From Ligilactobacillus murinus DSM 20452 = NBRC 14221 (lineage in GTDB: Bacteria > Bacillota > Bacilli > Lactobacillales > Lactobacillaceae), in NCBI RefSeq assembly GCF_001591685.1, contig NZ_BCVJ01000010.1:1-43976 (forward strand): 43,976 nucleotides of DNA, given 5' to 3'. The translations under genes and the position numbers were made by a program. Below the pieces are notes generated by a model that had not been told where the DNA came from, ran no database searches, and saw only the letters and a program-made list of their open reading frames with translations. This document shows, in pieces, positions 25,474-34,679 of the stretch (position 1 is its first letter; every line of letters begins with the position of its first letter).

Positions 25474-25500
25474 TTATCACTCGCACCCCCAGAGTGCTAA
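25474..25500. promoter_or_regulatory. CIRCE operator 2
   Basis: TTATCACTC, nine bases, GAGTGCTAA: one mismatch from the consensus, upstream of the groESL promoter and just before the ydiL promoter at 25519-25547. It may strengthen HrcA control of groESL or extend it to ydiL. Confidence 0.85.
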
Positions 25501-25518
25501 AATATTTTTGAAATTAGT

Positions 25519-25547
25519 TTGAATAAATAGCGGTAAAAACATATAAT
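25519..25547 (+). promoter_or_regulatory. ydiL promoter
   Basis: TTGAAT, 17 bp, TATAAT. It is immediately followed by the inverted repeat CTAACTAT/ATAGTTAG (25548-25571). Confidence 0.75.
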
Positions 25548-25571
25548 CTAACTATGAAACTTTATAGTTAG
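25548..25571. promoter_or_regulatory. Inverted repeat over the ydiL transcription start
   Basis: CTAACTAT, eight bases, ATAGTTAG. It begins right after the -10 box, so the left half covers the expected transcription start and the right half reaches the ribosome-binding site AGGAT. It looks like an operator rather than an RNA hairpin. Confidence 0.5.
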
Positions 25572-25582
25572 GATCTTTATTG

Positions 25583-26221
25583 ATGAAAAAAAAGTTACAA
25601 TTAAATTCACTTATCATTTTAAGTGTCTATTGTGGCACAATGACTTTGATCCCTTTATTATGGATGATCTTCAAAAATGCCTGGTATTACCCAGTCGTGA
25701 CCGTTTTGGAGCTCATTGGTTGTGGGACGATGCTCTACTTGGCGCATAAATTTTCTTTTAAGGATCGTTTTTTGCGCGCTTCAAAAAAACTTGCACTTCG
25801 CCAAGAAATTTATTACATTATCTTTGGTACACTAGCGCTTATTTTGTGGCAATGGCTCAGTTCATATATAGAGAGCGCGCTTCTCGGACAGCCCAGCTAT
25901 TCGGCTAATACTGGTTATCTTTTGACGGTCCTTACCAAATATCCATACTATCTGGTAAATATTGTCATCTTGGCTCCGATCATGGAAGAATTTGTCTTTC
26001 GCAAGGCCTTATTTGCTAATCTTAGCTCCGTGATCGATCCGATCGGAGCTGCCCTTGCCTCTAGTTTGCTTTTTAGTTTTGCTCATCAAGATGGACATTA
26101 TCTAACTTATGCTGGCATTGGACTAGTGCTTTGTTTTCTATATGCTAAGACGGGCCGCTTACGCATCACGATCTTATCCCATAGTTTAATGAACTTGCTT
26201 ATTATTATAAGTGCTTGGTAA
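25583..26221 (+). CDS. ydiL: CPBP-family membrane protease
   Basis: The 212-aa membrane protein has about six spans and the CPBP (Abi/CAAX-protease-like) motifs: EEFVFRKALF, with paired Glu and Arg, and FSFAHQDGH. Such proteins are intramembrane metalloproteases; roles include bacteriocin self-immunity and protein maturation, and the substrate is unknown here. The position beside groES matches B. subtilis ydiL. ATG 25583 is preceded by AGGAT at about 10 nt; TTG 25580 is an alternative start. Confidence 0.85.
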   Translation: MKKKLQLNSLIILSVYCGTMTLIPLLWMIFKNAWYYPVVTVLELIGCGTMLYLAHKFSFKDRFLRASKKLALRQEIYYIIFGTLALILWQWLSSYIESALLGQPSYSANTGYLLTVLTKYPYYLVNIVILAPIMEEFVFRKALFANLSSVIDPIGAALASSLLFSFAHQDGHYLTYAGIGLVLCFLYAKTGRLRITILSHSLMNLLIIISAW

Positions 26222-26222
26222 C

Positions 26223-26254
26223 AAAAAGGATGTGTGCACCACACATCCTTTTTC
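26223..26254. terminator. Bidirectional terminator
   Basis: AAAAAGGATGTGTG/CACACATCCTTTTT, serving ydiL (plus) and rex (minus). Confidence 0.9.
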
Positions 26255-26258
26255 ATAG

Positions 26259-26888
26259 TTATTCAAAGTGTTGCAAAAAATAGATCAAAGTCTGCAATTC
26301 ATTAGTTAGATCGACATTTTGGACGCGAACATCATTAGGGACCGTGATCCGCAAAGGAGTGAAGTTCAAGATCCCCTTGATACCGGCTGCAACTAATTCA
26401 TCCGTCACGCTCTGAGCTTTATCCGCTGGAACAGTCAAGATCGCGATCTCTATTTGCTGTAGTTGGAGTTGCTCTTGCATATCTTCCATCGGATAGACTG
26501 GGATCCCGCTTTGGATCAAACCGGTGATCTTTGGGTCAATATCAAAAGCCGCACTGATCCGTGCGTTATTGCTCTTGTGAAAGTTATAATTCAACAACGC
26601 ATGGCCTAGATTGCCCACTCCGATCAAAGCTACATTATTTAATTTATCTTGCCGTAGCGTCTTTTTGAAAAATGCTTGCAAGCTTGCGATATCATAACCA
26701 TAGCCACGCTTGCCTAAAGCACCAAAATATGAGAGATCACGTCGGATCGTTGCTGGATCGATCTTAACAGCTTCCGCTAATTCAGTCGAAGAGGCATGCT
26801 TCTTACCAGCATCCGCTAAAATGTTGAGATAACGGTAATAGATCGGCAAACGTTTGGCCGTTGCCTTAGGAATATTTGGGGTCACCAT
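26259..26888 (-). CDS. rex: Redox-sensing transcriptional repressor Rex
   Basis: Represses fermentation and respiration genes and is released by NADH. The 209 aa show the N-terminal winged helix (about 1-80, with [22 protein letters not shown]) and a Rossmann NAD(H) domain starting [14 protein letters not shown] (about 88-101). ATG 26888 follows GGAG at 6-8 nt. A probable Rex operator lies upstream at 26960-26977, suggesting autoregulation. The gene lies between ydiL and ydiF as in B. subtilis. Confidence 0.97.
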   Translation of the reverse strand: MVTPNIPKATAKRLPIYYRYLNILADAGKKHASSTELAEAVKIDPATIRRDLSYFGALGKRGYGYDIASLQAFFKKTLRQDKLNNVALIGVGNLGHALLNYNFHKSNNARISAAFDIDPKITGLIQSGIPVYPMEDMQEQLQLQQIEIAILTVPADKAQSVTDELVAAGIKGILNFTPLRITVPNDVRVQNVDLTNELQTLIYFLQHFE

Positions 26889-26959
26889 CTAGTTTCTCCT
26901 CTCAGATTGATCAATATGATAAATTTTAGCATAACAACTGTACTAAAGAAATTAAAAAA

Positions 26960-26977
26960 TTGTAAATTAATTCACAA
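26960..26977. promoter_or_regulatory. Probable Rex operator
   Basis: TTGTAAATTAATTCACAA, one base from the consensus TTGTGAANNNNTTCACAA, in the divergent region between rex and ydiF. Confidence 0.75.
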
Positions 26978-27057
26978 TATAGCCAATAAATGCTGTTTTG
27001 GCGCGGTTTTATTTTTTTAACTTTGTGAATCGACTAATTATTCAAGTAGGTGAAAAA

Positions 27058-29016
27058 ATGATTTTATTACAAGCACAACAAGTCGCTCGCCATTTTGGGG
27101 CGGATGTCTTGTTTGAAAATATCGATCTTGATATTCAGGAACATTCTCGGATCGCTTTGGTCGGAAAAAACGGTGCCGGTAAATCGACACTTTTAAAAAT
27201 GATCATCGGACAACAGGCGCCTGATGAAGGCCAGATCGTAACAAAAAAAGGCTTAACAATAGGCTATCTTGCCCAAAATACGGGACTTGAATCTGATAAA
27301 ACGATCTATGAAGAAATGCTCAGCGTCTTTGATAATTTACGCCAAATGGAACAAGATCTCCACAGATTAGAGGCTAAGATCGCTGATCCAAATGCTGAGC
27401 ATGCCTCTAAAGCTTATCAACAACTACTAAATCGCTATGATCAACTATTGCATGATTTTAAAGAGCAAAACGGCTATGGTTATGAAAATGAGATCCGTTC
27501 TGTTTTACACGGTTTTCATTTTTATCCAGCAGATCTTGACCGCCCGATCGCCTCGCTTTCTGGAGGCCAAAAGACCCGCCTAGCTTTGGCTAAACTCCTT
27601 TTGGAAAAACGCCATCTTTTGATCTTAGACGAACCGACTAACCACTTAGACATCGAAACTTTAACTTGGTTAGAAGGTTATATCCAAAATTATCAAGGCG
27701 CACTCTTGATCGTTTCTCATGACCGCTATTTTCTAGATAAGATCGTCAATGAGGTTTATGAGATCACACATGGTAAAGCTCACTATTACAAAGGAAATTA
27801 TTCTAACTATATCACTGAACGCGAAAAAAGAGCTCAGTTAGCGTGGAAGAACTATGAAAAACAACAGGCCGAGATCCATAAACTTGAAGATTTCGTCAAC
27901 AAAAATCTCGTGCGGGCTTCTACAACTAAACGCGCTCAAAGTAAACGTAAACAGCTTGAAAAAATGGATCGCCTCGCTCGTCCTGAAGGTCCCGAAAAAA
28001 ATATGCATTTTCGCTTCAAAGCCGAGCAAGAAAGTGGCAATGTCGTTTTAACAGTCAGTGACGGTGCGATCGGCTATGACGGTCAGATCATTTCTGAACC
28101 GATCAACTTTGAGCTGCGCAAGCGCCAAATCTTTGCAGTTGTAGGACCAAACGGGATCGGTAAATCGACCTTATTAAAAAGTATTCTTGGTAAACGCCCT
28201 TTCATCAAAGGAAAAGCTACATTTGGTACCAATGTTCATCCCGGTTACTACGATCAAGAACAACACAATCTTCACCCACAAAAAACCGTCTTAAATGAAC
28301 TTTGGGATGATCATCCAACGACACCTGAAAAAGATATCCGTTCGCTCTTAGGGAGTTTTCTTTTCAGTGGCGACGATGTCAAAAAGACAGTGCACAGTCT
28401 ATCTGGGGGCGAAAAAGCCCGTTTGTTACTGACAAAACTTGCGATGAAACACGATAATTTCCTAATTCTAGACGAGCCGACCAACCATTTAGATATTGAC
28501 AGTAAAGAAGTCTTAGAGCAGGCTATCAAAGAATTTGATGGCACGATCCTCTTAGTCTCACACGACCGTTATTTCATCAACAAAGTAGCTACCAGCGTCT
28601 TAGAGATCGCTCCAACGGGTAGCACACTTTATCTAGGTGATTATGACTATTATGTAGCTAAAAAAGAAGAACAAGCTGAGTTGGCTCAAGCAAAAGCCAA
28701 AGAAACTCAGGCTCCAGTCGTAACTAAAAAAGAGCTCTCTGCAGGAAAACAAAGCTATGCTCAAAGTAAAGAGCAGCAAAAAATGGAACGCAAACTCACA
28801 CGTAAAGTCGCTGAATTAGAAGCTAAAGTTGAAGAACTCGATGAAAATAAGACCAAATTAGAACAAGCGATGGCATTACCAGAAAACTTCAATGACCTCG
28901 ATAAGATGGCAAAATTACAAGCACAGCTCGAAACACTCACGACCCAATTAGCCCAAGCAGAAACAGCTTGGGAAAATAGTAGCCTGGAACTGGAAATTTT
29001 CAAAAGTGAAAACTAG
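27058..29016 (+). CDS. ydiF: ABC-F ATPase, YdiF-type
   Basis: Cytoplasmic twin-ATPase of the ABC-F family, which act on the ribosome. Two cassettes with Walker A (GKNGAGKST; GPNGIGKST), signatures (LSGGQKTRLALAK; LSGGEKARLLLTK) and Walker B (LILDEPTNHLD, twice), joined by a linker of about 80 residues, and a C-terminal coiled coil rich in E, K and A. 652 aa from ATG 27058, preceded by AGGTGA at 5 nt; the upstream extension from 26998 is not supported. Gene order matches B. subtilis ydiF. An antibiotic-resistance role is not indicated. Confidence 0.92.
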   Translation: MILLQAQQVARHFGADVLFENIDLDIQEHSRIALVGKNGAGKSTLLKMIIGQQAPDEGQIVTKKGLTIGYLAQNTGLESDKTIYEEMLSVFDNLRQMEQDLHRLEAKIADPNAEHASKAYQQLLNRYDQLLHDFKEQNGYGYENEIRSVLHGFHFYPADLDRPIASLSGGQKTRLALAKLLLEKRHLLILDEPTNHLDIETLTWLEGYIQNYQGALLIVSHDRYFLDKIVNEVYEITHGKAHYYKGNYSNYITEREKRAQLAWKNYEKQQAEIHKLEDFVNKNLVRASTTKRAQSKRKQLEKMDRLARPEGPEKNMHFRFKAEQESGNVVLTVSDGAIGYDGQIISEPINFELRKRQIFAVVGPNGIGKSTLLKSILGKRPFIKGKATFGTNVHPGYYDQEQHNLHPQKTVLNELWDDHPTTPEKDIRSLLGSFLFSGDDVKKTVHSLSGGEKARLLLTKLAMKHDNFLILDEPTNHLDIDSKEVLEQAIKEFDGTILLVSHDRYFINKVATSVLEIAPTGSTLYLGDYDYYVAKKEEQAELAQAKAKETQAPVVTKKELSAGKQSYAQSKEQQKMERKLTRKVAELEAKVEELDENKTKLEQAMALPENFNDLDKMAKLQAQLETLTTQLAQAETAWENSSLELEIFKSEN

Positions 29017-29081
29017 AGCACAAAACAGATAACTTCTAAACATTGACCAACAGGTATCTTTAAACTCACAAACCTAAAAAG

Positions 29082-29137
29082 AAGAAGATCACTCGAATTT
29101 TTTGAAAATTTTGAAAAATTCGGATGGTCTTCTTTTT
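29082..29137 (+). terminator. ydiF terminator
   Basis: A 21-bp stem (29082-29102 with 29114-29134) with one mismatch and two G-U pairs, followed by a short T-run. Confidence 0.85.
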
Positions 29138-29303
29138 GTTTTTATTATTTGGTGATATTTTTGAACTACTGGTAGACATTTTTCACATATTCAATGCCAT
29201 TAACGCTATTTCCATTTGTCGATTTATCTTTTTCTTACTTCAGTCAACCACATGGCAACAATCTTTTCATAGAAAGTCGCCATGTAGAAACTGAGTTGAT
29301 TTA

Positions 29304-29312
29304 TGTTATAAT
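29304..29312 (+). promoter_or_regulatory. Extended -10 promoter of the predicted small RNA
   Basis: TGTTATAAT, with no clear -35. Expected transcription start is about 29319. Confidence 0.55.
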
Positions 29313-29318
29313 CACTGC

Positions 29319-29439
29319 GCATGAGTTTATCTGCTTTCTTTTTTGGGGATAGACTACGGGGCATCAGTCCTTTTTATTTATAGTATACAAAGACGGTCGT
29401 AAATGAACAATTTTTTAAGTCCATTTACGACCGTTTTTT
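29319..29439 (+). ncRNA. Predicted small RNA, about 120 nt
   Basis: A stand-alone transcription unit: the promoter at 29304-29312, a first weak hairpin (GACT/AGTC) followed by TTTTT near 29371-29375, then a strong terminator (29393-29439). It contains a 20-codon frame starting ATG 29323 (MSLSAFFFGDRLRGISPFYL) without a ribosome-binding site. No plus-strand gene follows, so it is not a leader of an adjacent gene. It matches no small RNA that I recognise. Confidence 0.45.
29393..29439 (+). terminator. Strong terminator of the predicted small RNA
   Basis: ACGGTCGTAAATG/CATTTACGACCGT, a perfect 13-bp stem, then T6. On the minus strand it may also weakly end tsaD. Confidence 0.85.
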
Positions 29440-29492
29440 GAAGCCTTATGGTCACAGCCTCGTGTTATTCGTAGAGCTTATTCTTAATTTAC

Positions 29493-30524
29493 CTAGGCTT
29501 CTTCTAACCAGTCAAATTCTAAACTTGGATCAGCATTTAGATCTAGACCAGCAAATATCTTATCCTTGTAAGCCGCATAACCAGCCGCTCCGATCATCGC
29601 TGCATTATCACCACAAAGTTTCAAAGGTGCTTTTAATAATTCAACATCTTCAAATTGTTTCAACTCTTCATCTAAACGATCACGTAAGCCTTGATTAGCT
29701 GCCACACCACCAGCCAAGATCAATTGTTTGACCGGATAATTCTCTAATGCCCTGACTGTTTTTTGAGCTAAAACATCAACGACGCTTTGTTGGAAACTAG
29801 CAGCCAAGTCAGCCTTATCCAAGGACTCTTTTACTTGATCAGCATGATGGACCGTATTGATAAAGGCACTCTTTAATCCACTAAAACTAAAGTCATAGTT
29901 GTCTTCTTTTTCCATTGCACGTGGGAAAGCAAACGTGTCTTTTCCTTTATGCGCTAATTCATCTATCTCTTTTCCAGCTGGATACGCTAAGCCTAAAACA
30001 CGCCCGACTTTATCATACGCTTCCCCCGCTGCATCATCACGCGTCTCACCAATGATCTTAAAGTCATTTGGTCCAGCAAGATAGACTAATTCCGTATGTC
30101 CACCTGAGACAAGTAACGCTAAGGCTGGAAATTTGATCTCACCAGCAAAATTGGCAGCATAGATATGCCCTGCCATATGATTTACTGGGATCAAGGGAAG
30201 ATCATGTGCAAAAGCGATCATCTTAGCGGCTGTGACCCCAACTAATAATGATCCCACTAAACCTGGACCGTAAGTCACAGCTACAGCATCCAAGTCGTCA
30301 TAAGTCACATCTGCTTCTTCTAAGGCATCCGCAATACATAAAGTTATCTGTTCGATATGGTGCCGACTAGCCACTTCGGGAACGACGCCGCCAAAACGCT
30401 TGTGGCTCTTGATCTGGGTCGCGACGATATTTGATAAGATCTTATTACCATTTTCGATCACTGCAACGCTCGTCTCATCACAGCTTGATTCAAAAGCCAA
30501 AATCAAATTCTGATTTTTTTCCAT
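29493..30524 (-). CDS. tsaD: tRNA N6-threonylcarbamoyladenosine synthase subunit TsaD
   Basis: Catalytic transferase in the t6A37 modification of ANN-decoding tRNAs, acting with TsaB and TsaE. 343 aa; visible are the ASKHA-fold start [14 protein letters not shown], the metal-binding H-M-x-G-H ([11 protein letters not shown], about 111-121) and the C-terminal [10 protein letters not shown] and [10 protein letters not shown] 30524 lies 22 nt before the end of rimI, so translation is probably coupled. tsaB-rimI-tsaD is a conserved Firmicute cluster. Confidence 0.97.
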   Translation of the reverse strand: MEKNQNLILAFESSCDETSVAVIENGNKILSNIVATQIKSHKRFGGVVPEVASRHHIEQITLCIADALEEADVTYDDLDAVAVTYGPGLVGSLLVGVTAAKMIAFAHDLPLIPVNHMAGHIYAANFAGEIKFPALALLVSGGHTELVYLAGPNDFKIIGETRDDAAGEAYDKVGRVLGLAYPAGKEIDELAHKGKDTFAFPRAMEKEDNYDFSFSGLKSAFINTVHHADQVKESLDKADLAASFQQSVVDVLAQKTVRALENYPVKQLILAGGVAANQGLRDRLDEELKQFEDVELLKAPLKLCGDNAAMIGAAGYAAYKDKIFAGLDLNADPSLEFDWLEEA

Positions 30525-31105
30525 CCTTTTTCAACTCTCTTTTTTAAATTTCTATTTACCAAGTTATAGCTATATTCTAGTCCATCTTCATCTTTGTAAT
30601 AAGCATTTTTAACAGCTACTTCTTTAAAACCTGCTCGTCTATATAGCGCTTGTGCTTCTAAATTGCTACGTCTGACATCTAAACTCAAATGGCGGCACCC
30701 ATATTTTTTAGCTTCAGTCTGCAAAGTCTCTAACATCATCAGACCTAAGCCTTGACGTTGATATTTTGGTAAAACTGCAATGTTAATCACATGCGCTTCA
30801 CTAGGTCCGTAAGTAAAGTCACATCCTGCAAAAGCTACCATGCGATCTTCATAGCGCACAACGATATAAAGGGAGGTCAGTTTATTTTGAATATGCTTTT
30901 CAAAATCTTCGTAGCTCCAAGGTTGATCTCCCGCATATACTGCACTTTCGATCTCAAGCATTTCAGCAATGTCGGGGACGATCGCACGACATATCAAATA
31001 ATTTTTATCCTCAACGACTATATTATGACAACCAAAATCTAAATTAGGTCTTGCTTGAACTGGTTTTAGCAACGTCAAAAGTTTATCTTTATACTTTTTC
31101 AACAT
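30503..31105 (-). CDS. rimI: Ribosomal-protein alanine N-acetyltransferase-like GNAT protein
   Basis: A 200-aa GNAT acetyltransferase with the acetyl-CoA loop [12 protein letters not shown] and the RimI-typical [19 protein letters not shown]. It has an N-terminal extension of about 35 residues and a basic C-terminal tail ([14 protein letters not shown]) compared with the usual 150 aa. RimI acetylates the N-terminus of ribosomal protein S18 in E. coli; the Firmicute target is less certain. It overlaps tsaB by 17 nt and tsaD by 22 nt. Confidence 0.9.
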   Translation of the reverse strand: MLKKYKDKLLTLLKPVQARPNLDFGCHNIVVEDKNYLICRAIVPDIAEMLEIESAVYAGDQPWSYEDFEKHIQNKLTSLYIVVRYEDRMVAFAGCDFTYGPSEAHVINIAVLPKYQRQGLGLMMLETLQTEAKKYGCRHLSLDVRRSNLEAQALYRRAGFKEVAVKNAYYKDEDGLEYSYNLVNRNLKKRVEKGWKKIRI

Positions 31106-31811
31106 AAGAATCCGCTTGATCCTTTCCAGGGTGTTTTTCCATCCATTGTACTTCTGCTTGTGTCAAACGTAAATAATGTGGCACAAATGTCAAAGTATCC
31201 GCTACAGGGCGATCTTTACCCAAAAGTCCTAACAAATATGCACTCGGATAATCATCTTTAGGAGCACTAAAACGATAATTATCAGCTGTCAGAAGTTCTT
31301 CAAAGCGTTCACGATAAACTTTGGCATCTCCGATCAAGCAAACTTTTTTATCCTTTAAGAATTCGCATAACTCAACGACTGAGAGATGTTGATCAGGTAA
31401 AACTTCAACTAGCTTGCCTGCTTTATTTTGATAAACACCGACAAAAACATTTTCCCGACGCGCATCAAAGATCGGTACTAAAAGTTCAGCCGTATCATTT
31501 TGACAATTAGCTGCCAAAAGTTCTAGACTTGAAACTCCAACTAATTCCTTATTCAAAGTAAATGCTAGCGTCTTAGCAGCCGTCACTCCGATCCTAAGTC
31601 CAGTGTATGAACCTGGTCCGGCAGAAACAACGATCCGGTCAAGATCTTGTGGTGTCGTATCTGACTTTTGGAGCATTTCAGAAATGATCGGCATCAAAGT
31701 CGTACTGTGCTTTCGCGCCATATTGAGCGTTGTTTCTGCTAATAACGTATCATCTTCTAAAACCGCCACGCTCAAAGGACGATTTGAAGTATCCAAGGCT
31801 AATATCTTCAT
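31089..31811 (-). CDS. tsaB: t6A synthesis protein TsaB
   Basis: Scaffold partner of TsaD in t6A tRNA modification. 240 aa, starting MKILALDTSNRPLSVA with the HSTTLMP and SAGPGSYTGLRIGVTAAKTLA motifs of the family. ATG 31811 is preceded by GGAAG at 11 nt. It is the first gene of tsaB-rimI-tsaD and is divergent from the asparaginase gene. Confidence 0.96.
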   Translation of the reverse strand: MKILALDTSNRPLSVAVLEDDTLLAETTLNMARKHSTTLMPIISEMLQKSDTTPQDLDRIVVSAGPGSYTGLRIGVTAAKTLAFTLNKELVGVSSLELLAANCQNDTAELLVPIFDARRENVFVGVYQNKAGKLVEVLPDQHLSVVELCEFLKDKKVCLIGDAKVYRERFEELLTADNYRFSAPKDDYPSAYLLGLLGKDRPVADTLTFVPHYLRLTQAEVQWMEKHPGKDQADSYVEKV

Positions 31812-31916
31812 CTTGCAGCTAACTTCCTTTTATCTATTCTTATTACTTAAAATCACAATGAATATCTTAACATAAATCATTACAGAAAAAAGCTTTTATT
31901 TCAATTAGACAGCCTA

Positions 31917-31945
31917 TCGACATTCATTGGTTTAATCGTTATAAT
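31917..31945 (+). promoter_or_regulatory. Asparaginase promoter
   Basis: TCGACA, 17 bp, TATAAT, about 70 nt before the start codon. Confidence 0.65.
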
Positions 31946-32015
31946 AAAAAAACGGTATTTTGCTAATTTTGTGCATCACTAGCATTACTGGTGCACCTAG
32001 AAAGGAAGACGCAAA

Positions 32016-32993
32016 ATGAAAAAAATTCTTATTTTGCACACCGGTGGTACGATCGCAATGTCAGAAGATAAAAACGGTGCGGTCGCTCCCGGAAAAGAAA
32101 ATCCCCTCAATCAATTTAAGAACCCTTTTGGTGCTGATTATGAACTCGTGATCGAAAACATCTTCAATATTCCTTCACCCCATATGGACCCCGCTAATAT
32201 GCTCGTATTGCAACAGCGGATCATTAAAGCCTATGAAAATGAAAATATCGATGGTGTCGTGATCACTCACGGAACGGATACCCTTGAAGAAACAGCTTAT
32301 TTTCTCGATCTGACTATCCCATTTAAGCTGCCGATCGTCTTGACTGGAGCGATGCGTTCGGCTAATGAGATCGGTTCTGATGGCTTGTATAACTTCAAAA
32401 CAGCGATCTTGACTGCTGCTAGTCCGGAAGCTAAAGGCATGGGCGTCTTAGTGGTCATGAACGATGAGATCCACACTGCTCGCTATGTGACTAAGACTCA
32501 TACCACTAATGTTGCGACTTTTAGAACGCCAACTTTTGGTCCGATCGGGCTGATCTTACGTGATGAAGTGCGTTTTTTTGAAAAATTACTCCGCCACCGT
32601 AGTGTTTTGCTCGATCATGTAGTTGACCACGTTTATCTTTTCAAAGCATATGCTGGAATGGATCCAGAATTACTTGAGATCGCGCTCAATGAGCAAACTA
32701 ACGGCGTCGTGATCGAAGCTTTGGGTGCGGGGAATCTTCCACCTAAAGTTTTACCTGTGATCGAAAAATTACTGGCTAAAAAGATCCCCGTAGTGCTTGT
32801 ATCCCGGAGTTTCAACGGGATCGCCCAAGATGTTTATGCCTATCCTGGTGGAGGCGTCCAGCTAAAACAAATGGGCGTCACCTTCTGTCACGGCTTAAAT
32901 GGTCAAAAAGCTCGGATCAAACTCTTAGTCGGGCTAAGCGCTGGACTAAGTGGTGATGAACTAGCCGATTTTGTTTCAGATGCTGTTTCTTAA
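32016..32993 (+). CDS. ansA: L-asparaginase, type I-like
   Basis: Hydrolyses asparagine to aspartate and ammonia. 325 aa with both catalytic motifs: HTGGTIAMS (about 8-16) with the nucleophilic Thr, and THGTDTLEETA (about 84-94). No signal peptide, so cytoplasmic. ATG follows AAAGGAAGACGCAAA. It is a single-gene unit with its own promoter and a bidirectional terminator. Confidence 0.94.
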   Translation: MKKILILHTGGTIAMSEDKNGAVAPGKENPLNQFKNPFGADYELVIENIFNIPSPHMDPANMLVLQQRIIKAYENENIDGVVITHGTDTLEETAYFLDLTIPFKLPIVLTGAMRSANEIGSDGLYNFKTAILTAASPEAKGMGVLVVMNDEIHTARYVTKTHTTNVATFRTPTFGPIGLILRDEVRFFEKLLRHRSVLLDHVVDHVYLFKAYAGMDPELLEIALNEQTNGVVIEALGAGNLPPKVLPVIEKLLAKKIPVVLVSRSFNGIAQDVYAYPGGGVQLKQMGVTFCHGLNGQKARIKLLVGLSAGLSGDELADFVSDAVS

Positions 32994-32995
32994 AT

Positions 32996-33040
32996 AAAAA
33001 ATGAGAGTGTAAGCACCGTATTGCTCACACTCTCATTTTT
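32996..33040. terminator. Bidirectional terminator
   Basis: AAAAATGAGAGTGT pairs with ACACTCTCATTTTT. It serves ansA (plus) and the thioesterase gene (minus). Confidence 0.9.
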
Positions 33041-33042
33041 TA

Positions 33043-33783
33043 TTATCTCCAAGTCACTTGCGCACTACAACTCAAAGTCCCATCAGCCATATAGATCTCG
33101 TGTAATGTGGTCAATTCGTCTTTTGAACGAAGTAATTCCACTTTACTAGTGCAAGTTTGCCCATAATTCAATTCATGTTCATATTTGATATTCAAAGCTA
33201 CGGGCTCATGTTCCATTAAAAAATCTTTATCTAAAACATCTAGCATCCATTCGATATAATGAACATTGTTGACATGATGATTACTATCGATATCAAAATA
33301 CCGCACACGATAATCTTTGGCTAGCTCGACTTCTTCTAACCGTTTAGGACTGGCTAAACGTTCGATCGATCTGAGCGGTTCAGGACCAAAAGGTGCGATC
33401 ACATCAGAGGTTATTCGCGTGATCTTTCGTGTTTTTAGATCAAGCAATACAAAAGCAGTATGCATCTGGGCTAACACTTCACCTTGTTCATCCCGAAGCC
33501 AAAAATCACGGTAACAAAAATAGCGATTGTAGGCCGTTGCTTTGGTTTCGATCACAACTTTTTCATCACGTCTAGGTAACCGAGTGACCGAAAGCAGGTG
33601 CTGTGTGATCACCCAACCATGACCTTGCGCATTTAATTTTTCTTCCGGCATCCCGACAGCTTTTCCTTGCGCATAGGAAGCTAACATCATCAAATCGACT
33701 AATTTGCCTAGGCTCAATTTACCAGTAGGGTCAGTTTCATAGTAAACGATCTGATGGGGCAACCGATATATATTTTCTGTCAT
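33043..33783 (-). CDS. Acyl-ACP thioesterase
   Basis: Releases fatty acids from acyl carrier protein. The 246 aa form a double hot-dog fold of the bacterial FatA/FatB-like family (Acyl-ACP_TE). Residues such as YETDPTGKLSLGKLVDLMM near the N-terminus and DIDSNHHVNNVHYIEWMLD (about 170-188) with the Asn/His pair of the active site are clear. Lactobacilli often carry one. It follows rsmI by 14 nt and is the last gene of that group. Confidence 0.9.
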   Translation of the reverse strand: MTENIYRLPHQIVYYETDPTGKLSLGKLVDLMMLASYAQGKAVGMPEEKLNAQGHGWVITQHLLSVTRLPRRDEKVVIETKATAYNRYFCYRDFWLRDEQGEVLAQMHTAFVLLDLKTRKITRITSDVIAPFGPEPLRSIERLASPKRLEEVELAKDYRVRYFDIDSNHHVNNVHYIEWMLDVLDKDFLMEHEPVALNIKYEHELNYGQTCTSKVELLRSKDELTTLHEIYMADGTLSCSAQVTWR

Positions 33784-33797
33784 TGTCTTATTTGTCC

Positions 33798-34679
33798 TTA
33801 TAATTGATGATATTTGTTATAAACATCTTGTTTTTTCAAACCATTTAATTTTGCGACCTCTTTGATCGCTGCATTAGGTTTCAACTGTTTTTGGGCGATC
33901 AAAGTTGCCACTTGCTCAGCTAATGGCAACTCCAGTAAAGGATCTGCTTTTTTAGCTTTAGGGGCACTATTGCCTTGGACCACGATCACAAATTCACCCC
34001 GGATCTCTTCTTTGGTAGCCCATTTTACCGCATCAGCTAACGTACCACGCAAGAACTCTTCATAGCGCTTGGTCAGCTCGCGGCACAAAGCGATCTTACG
34101 TTCAGGACCAAAAGCAGTTTGCATTGCCAGCAACGTCTTTTTCAAACGGTGCGGTGATTCATAAAAGATCAGCGCACAAGTTTGTTGCTCTAACTGCTCT
34201 AAAACTTCCCGTTGCTCATTTTTCTTCCGGGGTAAAAAGCCATAAAACATAAAGGGTTGAGGCGTTATCCCTGAAGCGATAAGTGCGCTCAAAGCCGCAT
34301 TTGCTCCCGGCAGTGGAACGACAGAAATATCAGCTTGAATACAAGCTTTGACCAATTCATGTCCTGGATCACTGATCGAAGGCATCCCTGCATCGCTTAC
34401 TTGGGCCAGATCTTGTCCCGCCTGAAGTTTTTCGATCAAATACGGGATCCGTTCTTGCGTATTATGCTCATGAAAACTGATCTGCGGTGTTTTGATCTCA
34501 AAATGGTTCAATAAACGTAGCGTATTCCGCGTGTCCTCAGCACAGATCAGATCCACATTTTCTAAGATCTCAAGTGCCCGAAACGTCATATCTTGTAGGT
34601 TTCCGATCGGTGTCGGTACTAAATACAACGTTCCCTGCTCGTTTTTTTCTCTAAAACTACTCTTTTGCTTAATTGACAT
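33798..34679 (-). CDS. rsmI: 16S rRNA 2'-O-ribose C1402 methyltransferase
   Basis: SAM-dependent tetrapyrrole-methylase-fold enzyme, 293 aa, that methylates C1402 of 16S rRNA in the decoding centre. The start LYLVPTPIGNLQDMTFRALE, then SDAGMPSISDPGHELV and FYGFLPRK are typical. ATG 34679 overlaps the yabA stop (TAATG) and is preceded by GGGGAG; the longer frame from 34721 is not used. It lies in the holB-yabA-rsmI order common in Firmicutes. Confidence 0.96.
   Translation of the reverse strand: MSIKQKSSFREKNEQGTLYLVPTPIGNLQDMTFRALEILENVDLICAEDTRNTLRLLNHFEIKTPQISFHEHNTQERIPYLIEKLQAGQDLAQVSDAGMPSISDPGHELVKACIQADISVVPLPGANAALSALIASGITPQPFMFYGFLPRKKNEQREVLEQLEQQTCALIFYESPHRLKKTLLAMQTAFGPERKIALCRELTKRYEEFLRGTLADAVKWATKEEIRGEFVIVVQGNSAPKAKKADPLLELPLAEQVATLIAQKQLKPNAAIKEVAKLNGLKKQDVYNKYHQL

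Larger units (their letters stand above)
29017..29492. other. Intergenic stretch with terminator and predicted small RNA
   Basis: After the ydiF terminator (29082-29137) nothing is seen up to about 29280. Then an extended -10 promoter (29304-29312) leads into a roughly 120-nt transcript ending at a strong terminator (29393-29439). No tRNA or larger gene is visible. Confidence 0.6.
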
